Source: Panax quinquefolius (taxonomy: Eukaryota > Streptophyta > Magnoliopsida > Apiales > Araliaceae). From it: a stretch of 64,000 nt of DNA. How positions within the stretch are numbered: the first letter of the stretch is position 1; each line of letters starts with the position of its first letter. Positions 45,283-55,106 of this stretch are shown piece by piece. The position numbers and the translations under genes are program-made. Below the pieces are notes generated by a model that searched no databases, was not told the origin of the DNA, and was given only the letters and a program-made list of their open reading frames with translations. The stretch is taken from assembly GCA_020205615.1 (NCBI GenBank), contig CM035166.1:83753135-83817134 (forward strand), given 5' to 3'.

Positions 45283-47547
45283 TTTTACAAATAATTTTCA
45301 TACTCTATGAAATTTTATATGTTTGGAATTGTTGCTATAAAATTCAATTATGATAATTATACTATTGGGTACTTATAGTTGTATGTGTTAATCATGATTG
45401 AGTTGGGTTTAAGCAAGAATGGTATGCTAATTTCTGCTAATGATAGGAAAAAATTAACGATAGTGTATGTTTTATGCATATTTTCTCATATGGCTTATGT
45501 AAGTACCAAATTTTGATGGTCAATTCATATGTTAAACTGCAAATTGAAGCTTGATTATGCTAGTCTATTAAGAAATGAAGATAATGTAATTTGAACGAAG
45601 CAATTTGGCCAAGTATAGAGATCACAGTGTTCATTTTTGTGAAGAAACTTAAAAATGGAGTTTTTGTATGAAAATATGAATTTTGAGAAATTAAAATAGT
45701 TTTAGTTGTTGTTAAATTGTTCTAATTGATGGAAAATGTTAGCAATCATGTTTATGATATTGTTATATTTATCTTACATGTTAATTTTGGTGGGTGAAAT
45801 TTGTGTCAGTTAGGCTAAAAAAATGCTACTACTATTCATGCCGTATTCGCGCCTCACATGCAAATTCTAAATAAGTAATTGCTACCGGTGCCAAGGCAAA
45901 AAATTATAAGAATAAGTTATTGTAAATGGCGCAATGCACCAATACACACTTATATGAAGCGTAGCGCATCATCGTGCAGCAGCTTTAGGATAACGCGTAC
46001 GTTGGTCTAGTGATGTATTAGTATACTAAACATGTGATAATATAGCTAAAACAGAATCATGCTATGTGGTTAGTAAATTCAAAGTTTGAATGATTAGTAA
46101 CTGATGAACGTGATATAGTAGAACGTAGTAAGCATAATGAATAGTAAACATGTGTTGTGAAGGTTAACACTTGTAGCTTCTGATATTTGCATGGTATCTT
46201 AAGACTTGTGCTAAAATAATAAGTCTAACTATAAATGCGTGTTATGTTGGAACGTGAATGTTAGTATATCTAATAGATGATGGTTTTAAACCTATATGTA
46301 GGTGAACGTGAGTATAATATTATAGCTTACGCTCGAGGCAAGTTTCTAATCCTATCTTTTTACATTGTGCAAGTTCTCTAATTCTACTTTTACGATTGAG
46401 CAAGTTTTCTAACTCTACACTTTCGTTGAGCTAGTTTGTTCATTGTTATTCAAGTTTACTTGTCTTATTTAAACTGTAAATTTGCAAGCTCTTGTATCTA
46501 GTTTGTTCATGATGATGCAAGTTTTTCTAAACCTTAGTTTTACGTTAAGCAAGTTATTCTTGTATTTAACTTGTCAAATAGCATGCAAGTTTATTTAATT
46601 CAATATACTGTTGTCGAATAGTTGTTATTGTTCAAATTGCTATTCGTTATACATGCTTAGTATTCAATTCTAAATAACCTTGGCTTAATATTGTTCAAGC
46701 AATGAATGTGATAGTTATTTAATATTTATGCTATTAGCTTATTCCTAAAGCATAACTTTAATATACATTGTTAATTCACTTATGATTTATTCCATAACAT
46801 AACGTGATTAACTTTTATTCAACTAATCCTTAGTTGATGTTCGTTGAATTCCAAATTACCTTGAAATGTTTCCAAACCAAACTTACTTTGGTGCGGACTT
46901 GTAATCTAAATACTGAGATGAACAACCCTGTTTTTAGGGGTTTACGCTTAGCGTTGAAATGTTTGTGCACAATACATTGTACGAAGGGTTGATCCCCCTA
47001 AGTACGTGGACTCCTTATAGTCATATGACTGTTAAAGTTAAAGTTAAAAGATTACTTATAAATGTGGACATGGTTCGTGGTCATTAGACCCTTAGTAGTA
47101 TATTTCAGAATGTTAATAGAATATATCATTCAGTTCTATTGAGCCTATTATTTTGAGAATGTTGTAAAGTTTATTCATTCTTATTTCAAGTGAGCTTTGT
47201 TTGCTCACTCTTGCTTATATAACCATTACAACTAAGGATGAGAAGGTAGATGTACCTAGCACCAGTAAGAGAAAATGAACAAGTATTGAAGACTTATAAT
47301 ATGTTGACAGTTATTTATCAGACTTTAAATTTGATTGATGTAATGAAGTATTTATTTAATTTCCGCATTTGAATGATTGTAATTAAAGGTTAGATAACCT
47401 GGGAGATAATGTTTTTATTAATGTAATCATGTATGGGCAGGTTTTGTTATTCAATTTTATTATGATTGGGTAGTTAGATATGAATGTTTTGATTAAGTGA
47501 ACACCAAATCTTGAGGTAATGAAGTATCGGGATTTGGGGGTGTCACA
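44460..47547 (+). repeat. Element G 5' LTR
   Basis: Ends GATTTGGGGGTGTCACA at 47547, two to three bases before the primer site. The start is set near 44453-44462 by TGTATCTCGTAACATTC, but no 3' LTR is available to confirm it. It contains an AT tract (45223-45279), a cluster of CG-containing words near 45845-45985, and loosely repeated GCAAGTTTTCTAA words at about 46335-46600. No coding potential. Confidence 0.65.
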
Positions 47548-47550
47548 AGT

Positions 47551-47563
47551 TGGTATCAAAGCC
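47551..47563 (+). other. Element G primer-binding site
   Basis: TGGTATCAAAGCC, one base different from the initiator-Met-tRNA complement TGGTATCAGAGCC. Element H has TGGTATCAAAGC, the same variant. Confidence 0.8.
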
Positions 47564-47753
47564 TTAGGTTATGAACCATAGGTGGGGAAAATCCTTAGGA
47601 AGTAACCTTTGAAAAGATTGTGGTGATTAACTCTTATCGAGTTTTAAGGAAAAAGTAATAAAACACATATGTGTTTATGTGTTTATAACTTATCTGCTCA
47701 TGAGTGTCGAGTAATAATGATTATTAATTAAAACTTAAAATTTTGTTGTCAGG

Positions 47754-48488
47754 ATGACTAATGTCAAAAAATCCAGTTAGGCTAGGGAGGAGGGACCTAA
47801 GATGCCTATAGAGGAGGAGCCTCGCAAAATTCAGGTTGTTTGGGAAAAACTACTGCCACGGGAGTCAGCCCCGCTCGTCACAGTAGTTGAAGATGAGGAT
47901 GATGACGTGGAGACGGATGAGGAGGATCACGTTGAGTTGCCACATGAGGATGAGGATGACAAGGACAAGGAGGAAGAGACTCCACTAACCTCGATAGCTG
48001 TTCGTATGTACGATAAAGTCTACGACCGTAACGTGGAACTTCAGGATATAGTCCAGGAGTTGCAAGAGATAGTAGCTGAACAACAGACTGCAATGACACA
48101 GAAAAACGGCGTGATCCAGGATCGTGAGGAACGACTGACTAATGTCGAGGAGAAGCTAGTACACACAGAAGGAGAGAAAGAACAACTGATCGAGGTGATC
48201 GCAGAACTGAAGAACAAATTGAAGGAAGAAGTTACTAAGGGAGCAAGTGATGAAGACGCATACAAGGAAGCTTTTCAACGAACTAGAATAGCAGCGAGAG
48301 ATGCACAAGCAAAAAGGATGAAGATGGAGGAGATGGATAAAGTATTCAACACCATAATTAATCGAGCTCAAGATCGGGTCATGGGATATCCTATTCAGTT
48401 CGAGACGCTGCCATCATATGTATTAGATCGTAGAACAATGTTCCAGATCATGGAGGAAGAACGTATTATGGCTAAGCAAATATCTTAG
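47754..48488 (+). CDS. Element G ORF1, acidic coiled-coil-like protein upstream of gag
   Basis: An ATG at 47754 opens MTNVKKSS, then a TAG at 47778-47780, then the frame stays open from the ATG at 47802 to a stop at 48486-48488 (228 aa). The TAG is consistent with CAG to TAG. Residues about 30-60 of the open part are strongly acidic (EDEDDDVETDEEDHVE). Residues about 80-140 are rich in E, K, Q, L and V with heptad-like spacing, suggesting a coiled coil. No zinc finger, signal peptide or membrane segment. Position between primer site and gag matches H's ORF. I do not recognise the family; some Ogre/Tat elements carry an extra ORF at this position, but G has Tekay-like pol. Confidence 0.6.
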
Positions 48489-48786
48489 TAGAACATCGTA
48501 GTTGTATGCAATTAATAAATGTTAAATAAATTGTGAATCCCAAGTGTTATGTAACCTATGGGATATGATGATGATGTTGTCCTGAAACTTTTGTAGTTCA
48601 GGAAAGTAATGTAAATAGCAGTGATGCTATTGTTTTATGTTTTCAAAGAGGTTATGAATAAATAAAAGTTGTTATTTCATTCAAAGTGTTATGTGTTATG
48701 TGGTTATTTCTTTTTTGGAGGCAAGATAAGTAGAGATTACTTAAAAGAGTTGAATAATAATCTAATGAGTGTATTTTTAACAGAAA
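48489..48786 (+). other. Spacer between ORF1 and gag of element G
   Basis: About 300 bp, non-coding, AT-rich. It contains CTGAAACTTTTGTAGTTCAGG near 48582-48602, a small inverted repeat (CTGAA/TTCAG). Nothing else is recognised. Confidence 0.4.
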
Positions 48787-49800
48787 ATGCCTCCCAGACG
48801 TCAACCACCACGACAGAGAACCACTGAAGAAACTAATAACGACAATGTTGATTCTAACCCCGTTCAACAACTAGTAGACGCTACTGACAGGAGCGTTGCA
48901 GAATCAACCACAGAACCAAGGTACAACGTTTAAGGATTTCAAGGCGGTTGGACCACCTGAATTCCGTGGGTCTATGAATCCAGTCGAAGCACAAACCTGG
49001 ATTATGGAGATAGAAAAGGTGTTCAATGTCGCTAGGGTATGGGATGATCAAAGGACTGCTTTCGCAACATTCATGTTGAAAACAGAAGCTAGTTATTGGT
49101 GGCAGGCCAATAAACCTCGTGAAGGGCCAGGGGTGATGACCTGGGATAAGCTTAAGGGAATATTCTTTGAGACCTATTTCCCAGAGAGTTCGAAGAGTCA
49201 GCTAGAAGTACAATTTCTGGAACTAAAGCAGGGAACGATGACGATATTTGAGTATGCCGCTAAAATAAACGAGTTGGCGAGGTTTGCGCCTTATCAAGTT
49301 GGCACGGATGGACGCAAGGCGAAGAGGTTTGAACAGGGACTGAAGCCCTGGTTGTATAGTAGGGTTTCCCTGTTCTAGTTGAAGACTTTCGCAGCAGTGA
49401 TGGAGAAAGCAATACTCGCTGAAGGTGGAGGCAAGGCAATGACAAAGTTCAATCAGGAACAGAAGAAGAAGAAGAATGAGGTGGAGATTAAGACTGGAGG
49501 TGGTATTAGTGGAAAACGCAACAACAACAACAACAACAACTTAAAGAGGAAGTGGAATGGAAGCGTGGGTACTGGAAACCAGCAGGATAACTAACAAAAC
49601 AAGAAGTTTGAAGCATGTGTTACATGCGAGAAGTTTCATAAGGGCATGTGCTTGATGGGGAAACGAGTATGCTTCAATTTTGGTCAGGAGGGTCACATCG
49701 TCCCAAATTGCACTCAACCTAAGAAGAACGTGTGTTTCACGTGCGGATCCAAGGATCACTTCGCTCGTGAATGCCCTAAGAAGAAGGCTGGAGAGACATC
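48787..49800 (+). pseudogene. Element G gag with three zinc knuckles
   Basis: The ATG at 48787 opens MPPRRQPPRQRTTEETNN, typical of Tekay-type gag. A frameshift before 48896 leads to the capsid region (FKDFKAVGPPEFRGSMNPVE, ASYWWQANK, FLELKQGTMTIFEYAAKINE). A TAG at 49376-49378 stands where H has CAG. After KRNNNNNNNLKRKWNG, knuckle one is CVTCEKFHKGMC, knuckle two CFNFGQEGHIVPNC (second Cys replaced by Phe), knuckle three CFTCGSKDHFAREC. Particle-forming and RNA-binding role; broken by one frameshift and two stops. Confidence 0.8.
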
Positions 49801-50290
49801 CATGAGCAATGGAGGTACATGGGCCATTGTTGGACCTTCAACATCAAACAAACCCACAGCCAGAACCTTCAATATGACTGTGCAAGATGTTGTGCAATCA
49901 AAAGATATGGTGTCAGGTATTATCCCAATCAATGATATAAATGCTTATGTATTATTTGATTCGGGTGCTACTTGCTCGTTTATATCTGATGAATTTGCTA
50001 AGAGGTTAGGATTGCCTAGTGAAAAACTGAATTTCCCTTTAAACATAGAAATTGCAAATAAGGAAGTAATCCTTGTTAGATTCGTATACAAGAACTGTAG
50101 GGTGAACATTAAGGAGAATATCTTGATGGTAGATTTGATTCCGATTAGACTTGGAGAGTTTGATGTTATTTTGGGAATGGATTGACTATTCAAATATGGA
50201 GCAGTAATTGATTGCCAAAAGAAGTGTGTAAACCTTATGACCCCGTCAAAGGTAGTATTCTATGGTAGCAGGCCAAGAAATTATTGAGTC
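49801..50290 (+). pseudogene. Element G aspartic protease
   Basis: The active site is VLFDSGATCSFISDEFAKRL (D-S-G, intact) at about 49948-50010. The C-terminal motif reads FDVILGMD then TGA at 50183-50185 where B and E have Trp, so TGG to TGA. The frame continues LFKYGAVIDCQKK and shifts by one base near 50275. Function would be polyprotein cleavage. Confidence 0.8.
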
Positions 50291-51290
50291 AAGGTTGTGT
50301 GGGCTATTTAGCTTACATAGTCGATACTCAGAAGAAGAATGTGAAACTGGAAGAGATACCAGTGGTGAGGGAATTTGAGGATGTGTTTCCAGAGGATTTT
50401 CCAGGACTTCCGCCTGATGGAGAAATTGAGTTCGTGATCGACTTAGCGCTGGGAACAGCATCAATATCGAAGGCCCCGTACAGAATGGCTCCGATAGAAA
50501 TGAAGGAACATATGGTATAATTGCAAGAATTGCTGGATAAGAAGTATATTCAACCGAGCGTATCACCATGGGGAGCATCGGTGTTATTCGTGAAGAAGAA
50601 GGATGGTTCGATGCGTCTTTGCATTGATTATAGAGAATTAAACAAAGTCACTATTAAAAACAAATACCCGTTGCCGATAATAGATGACTTGTTTGATCAG
50701 TTGAAGGGTACTAAATACTTCTCAAAAATAGATTTGAGAAGTGGGTATCATCAATTAAAAGTGAGGTAGGAGGATATACCTCGAACGACATTCAGAACTC
50801 GGTATGGACATTACGAGTTTCTGGTAATGTCTTTTGGTTTGACCAATGCCCCTGCTGCATTCATAGATTTGATGAACAGGGTGTTTAAACTATTCTGAAA
50901 CAAGTTTGTAGTGGTATTCATCGATGACATTCTGGTGTATTCCAAAACTCAAGAAGAACACGTGGAACACTGATGTTTGACGTTGGGAACACTAAGAAAG
51001 GAAAAATTGTACGCAAAATTCTCTAAGTGCGAATTTTGGCTAGATCGTGTGCAATTTCTTGGGCACATGATTGACAAAGATGGGATTTCAGTGGATCCAT
51101 CAAAAGTAAAAGCTATACTCAATTGGGAACAACCAAGAACACCGTCAGAAGTGAGGAGTTTCTTGGGACTGGCCGGCTATTATAGAAGATTTATTCAAGA
51201 TTTCTCTAAGATAGCCACTCCGCTAACAAATTTGACAAGAAAAGCGGTGAAATTTGTTTGGACGGAGAAGTGTGAATAGAGTTTTCAAGA
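50284..51290 (+). pseudogene. Element G reverse transcriptase
   Basis: GCVGYLAYIVDT and PVVREFEDVFPEDFPGLPP open the region. [31 protein letters not shown] and [13 protein letters not shown] contain the first catalytic Asp (F-S-K-I-D-L). [32 protein letters not shown] (Asp pair, about 50920-50930) and [20 protein letters not shown] follow. Stops at 50518-50520 and 50767-50769 fall on expected Gln codons (CAA/CAG to TAA/TAG). Two further stops near 50896 and 50972 are not explained this simply. Catalytic residues are all present. Confidence 0.85.
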
Positions 51291-51720
51291 TTTGAAGAAG
51301 AAATTAAGTGTGGCACCTGTGTTGTCGTTACCAGATAATATAGGAAACTTTGTGGTGTTTAGTGATGTCTCACATAAAGGGTTGGGTTGTGTTTTTATGC
51401 AGAATGGCAAAGTAATTGCGTATGCATCAAGATAACTGAAGGATTATGAGAATGGTTATCCGACTCATAATTTGGAATTGGCTGCAGTAGTATTTGCTCT
51501 GAAGATATGGAGACACTATCTCTATGGAGAAAAATGTGAGATCTACACAGACCATAAAAGTCTGAAGTATATTTTCACACAGAAGGACCTGAATATGCGA
51601 CAAAGAAGATGGATGGAATTGATAAAAGATTACGATTGTGAGATCTTTTTATCATCCGTGCAAAGCGAATGTGGTTGTAGATGCTTTAAGCAGGAAAGGT
51701 CGGGAAAAATTGATGTTGAT
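51291..51720 (+). pseudogene. Element G RNase H
   Basis: Follows a TAG at 51277-51279, which is in the Gln position of the CEQSFQDLKK motif. VVFSDVSHKGLGCVFMQN has D-V-S where D-A-S is usual. YASR, a TAA (Gln expected), [17 protein letters not shown] follows. [20 protein letters not shown] is intact. A one-base insertion near 51648 shifts YHPCKANVV and DALSRK into another frame. Confidence 0.8.
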
Positions 51721-52760
51721 AACCACTTATGAGGAGCTTATATCTGCAATGGCAAAACTAGAGTTAGAAATAAAATTTCCAAAGGAATCCGATGAAAAAT
51801 TATACCAGATAGAAGCTAGTCCAACTTTGGTGGACAAAGTGAAGAATGCTCAACTACAAGATAAAGAGTGCAAAACGATCAAAGAGAAAGTGGTTGAGGT
51901 TAGTGATGTAAAATACAAGATCAATACCGAAGGACTACTACTACTTCGCTCGAGGACGAAATTTGGGTTCCAAAGAAGATTGCAGAGCTCAAAGACGAAA
52001 TCTTGACAGAAGCTCATAGCTCAAGATATTCGATTCATCCAGGAAGTAAGAAAATGTATCAAGATTTGCGACGACTTTTTTGGTGGCCAAATATGAAAAG
52101 AGACGTTGCAGAATGCGTTGCGAAATGCTTGATATGTTAAAGAGTCAAGGCTAAGCATCAAAGACCAAGCGGATTACTTCAATCGTTAGAAATACTGGAA
52201 TGGAAGTGGGAACACATCACAATGGATTTTGTGGTGGGTCTTCCAACTACTCAGAGAGGATGCGATGCGATTTGGGTAATAGTGGACAGATTGACAAAAT
52301 CAGCGCACTTTTTACCAATAAAGATTAGGTTCAATCTTGATTAGTTGGCAAGGTTGTACGTTAAAGAGATCATTTCGAGGCATGGAGTGCAAGTATCAAT
52401 TGTGTCAGATAGAGATCCGCGATTTACGTCAAACTTCTGGAAGAGACTACAAGAATGTATGAGAACACAATTGCGAATGAGTACAACATATCATCCGCAA
52501 ACCGATGGGCAAAGCGAACGAACAATCTAAACGTTGGAAGTTATGCTGAGAGCGTGCATCATGGATTTCAAAGGAAGCTGGGAAGAACATTTACCGTTGG
52601 TGGAATTTGCTTATAACAACAGTTACCATGCGAGCATCGGCATGCCTTACGAGGCATTATATGGCAGAAAGTGCAGAACTCCACTGTGCTAGGATGAAGT
52701 CGGTGAACGCCAACTGTTAGGACCAGAACTGATACAACAAACTGCTGAGGTTGTCAAACT
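51721..52760 (+). pseudogene. Element G integrase, truncated by element H
   Basis: The N-terminal linker is in 51638-52006. After a frameshift near 51945, ELKDEILTEAHSSRYSIHPG, RLFWWPNMKRDVAECVAKC and LIC, a TAA (Gln expected), RVKAKH give the HHCC domain. The core has [35 protein letters not shown], and [12 protein letters not shown] with the catalytic Glu intact, followed by a TAA for Gln. The second-last stop (TAG, about 52689) replaces Trp in LCWDEVGE. The sequence ends at 52760. Confidence 0.85.
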
Positions 52761-53149
52761 TGTAATAACCCGATATTTTACATAAAAATAAATAAGTAAT
52801 TTTGAATATAATTTTATTATTATTATTATTATTTTAATGATGAGAATATGTTTCAAGTAATGTATGATAAATGCAAATATATTTATTGCCTATAAATAAT
52901 TTTAGAATTATTAATCACTACAAATTATATTCCTATAGTAATTAAATTTTTGTAAGCAGAAATGTTTTTATTAATTATTTTCCATGAAAACATGATTTTA
53001 TATTATTTAAATAATATATGAAATGATTATTAGAATTATAATAATAAATATTTTATTATATGAATGTGTTCGTAATATTTAAGTTAATCATTTTAGCTTA
53101 ATTATTGATGTTGTATATGAAAATAAATTAGATATGGAATCCAAACCCT

Positions 53150-53660
53150 AAATTTGGATTTTTATCAAGGGATGAGAATAATAATATAATATTAATTATA
53201 CTTTAATTTTTAAGTGTTATAAATATGTACTGTAAATTTGTAGACTGATAATGGTGGGCCAAATATGGTAAATTATGTCATAGCCCTCATATCGTGTTAT
53301 TAAACCCTAATTGTTAAACTTGGTTATGAGTTCGAGACAGAGTAGTAATGGTGTTATATGAATTTTGTTGTGTATTATTAGATTTAATGTTAATTAGAGA
53401 AAACCCTAATTAATATTTAAAAACCCTAATTTAAATATTTGAAACCCTAATTTGCTAATTAGAAACCCCAATTGCAAATTTTAGAAACCCTAATTATTAT
53501 TTTAGTAAATTGAATTGTTAATTTGGGAACCCTAATGATAATTAAGGAACCCTAATTATTTAAACCCTAAATTCTATTAAAAACCTTATTTTTAATTTGT
53601 ATGTTTTAATTAAAATTTTGATACACTTAAATTTTTAATTGTTCAAACCCTAGTAATTAT
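53150..53660 (+). repeat. Telo-box cluster in the H 5' LTR
   Basis: At least seven exact AAACCCTAA motifs and several AACCCTAA or AAACCCTAG variants, each followed by TT-rich spacers. The cluster is repeated in the 3' LTR at about 60400-60910 and is also present in C (15220-15670). Confidence 0.75.
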
Positions 53661-54635
53661 TTGGGAAACTTTAAGATGTAAAATATAGTGAATAAATACT
53701 AGATTCAAGCACCTTGGACAAGAATACCCTTGAGATTAAAATAAAATTATAATTTTGCCCTTTTGTCCCATTAGTTGAATTATTGCTAGCAAATCTTATC
53801 CAATCTTGTAGCCACCCTATCCTAGACCTACCTACAAGCTACATCACCAGCACATTATCAGCCACTAGCATACAAGTTCATTGCATACATGATTTGCATA
53901 ATTTAAGAGAGAAAAAGTGATCATTTTTAGCCTAATTTGTTCACAAATACCTAGCCATTCTCTCCCAAGCTCAAACCCACAAATTTCCCTTATTAGATCA
54001 GTCCATGATCAATCCCCACGATTACCAGTAGCAGATCAGAAGAACAAAATCAGAATCAAAGCTTAGAAAAGGTACAAAAACCCTAGCCTCAAATCTGTCC
54101 AAAAATTATGTGTTAGATGTTAATTTTGAATGTTAGAATATGTTGGTTGTAGTCCATTTTGATGATCTGGGTTGGTAGTTTACAGATCCATAACATCTAA
54201 GTCTTCAAATTGATGAATCTTCAAAATCTGGGAAAAAATTTTCTTGAGGTCTGACAACGAATGTCAGACCATATAAATCCTTCCTCGATTATGGTTTTTG
54301 TTGTTTTTAAGATTTTATTGGTATCTTGTAATGTGGTCATTAGTCTGCAACAAGAATCAGGGCCATTTGATGTCTAGAATAAAAGTTATTAACGGTCAAA
54401 TACCGTTGACCAGCATTGACCGGACTATTTCCTGGCAACCCGGAAATCGGATAAGAGCATCTGACAGGATATTTAAGGCTCTATATCTGTCAGTTTTTTT
54501 GATGTTCTGAGTTTGTTGTTGAAGCCATACTGTAGTATGTCATGTAACCTGTTGATCTATGCTTTTAGTACTGCTAGATATCATGTAGGTTAGATTCTGT
54601 GACCGGTCAAACCAACACAGTTGATCACGGTTCAT

Positions 54636-54658
54636 GTTTTCTGGGTAACCCAGAAAAC
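54636..54658. repeat. 23-bp perfect palindrome in the H 5' LTR
   Basis: GTTTTCTGGGT and ACCCAGAAAAC arms around a central A. The same sequence is at 61895-61917 in the 3' LTR. The counterpart in C (16388-16412) has GAGTTTCTGGGT arms, so the outer bases differ in both arms together. Confidence 0.85.
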
Positions 54659-54837
54659 GTTTGAACGTGTCCCCTGACCTGCTTTGACCGGGTTATATCT
54701 TCTTGATCTGTAGATGTTTTGTGGATATTTTGTGTGTACATCTCTTCATTTATATACTGGTTACATACTGCAGCTTATAGATCACAAACATATTGCAAGG
54801 ATTACAAGTTGTTGAAGCTCAAAGTAGGCCAGTCGTA

Positions 54838-54876
54838 CTGTTCTTCATTTCTGGGCAACCTAGAAATGAAGAATAG
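54838..54876. repeat. Long hairpin in the H 5' LTR
   Basis: CTGTTCTTCATTTCTGGG and CCTAGAAATGAAGAATAG are 18-base arms around CAA. All positions pair if two G-U pairs are allowed. In the 3' LTR (62096-62134) the second arm ends GAACAG, turning one of those G-U pairs into G-C. Confidence 0.85.
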
Positions 54877-55074
54877 CTCTGACAGCCACTTTAAGGGCTC
54901 AGATCTCGTTGTGTATGCAAGTAATGATGATTTTTATTGTTGGATAGTGTAGTCTTGTATTTGTACTACATGATCTGAGAAACAACAGACCCAGAAACAC
55001 AATACACACTAAATTAAGCTTGGTCAAACAAGGAACCTCGAAACTGCCTTATGAATGCTCAAGAACATGAAGAA

Positions 55075-55106
55075 CACCTATAGCGACAGTTTTGTCACTA
55101 TAGGTG
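55075..55106. repeat. 14-bp-stem hairpin with GTTT loop in the H 5' LTR
   Basis: CACCTATAGCGACA, GTTT, TGTCACTATAGGTG pair along 14 bases with one G-U pair. A half-copy (TTTAGCGACA) follows at once. Repeated at 62333-62364, and degraded in C near 17025-17060. Confidence 0.8.

Larger units (their letters stand above)
44460..52760 (+). mobile_element. Element G: Ty3/gypsy element with upstream ORF, truncated by H
   Basis: A 5' LTR (about 44460-47547, start uncertain), Met-type primer site, ORF1, gag with three zinc knuckles, protease, RT, RNase H and integrase follow in order. The sequence stops at 52760, inside the late integrase region, where element H begins. The rest of G, including its 3' LTR, should lie to the right of H outside the window. 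Gag and pol resemble the Tekay lineage but the chromodomain region is not in view. Confidence 0.85.

Noticed and set aside
47878..48371. Minus-strand open frames opposite G's ORF1
   Set aside because: Shadow frames of the acidic, E/D/K-rich ORF1; the plus strand has the longer frame and correct position.
53150..53660. Remnant of an ancient telomere (chromosome fusion site)
   Set aside because: Motifs are irregularly spaced, degenerate and present in both LTRs of H and in C at the same LTR position, so they are LTR components.
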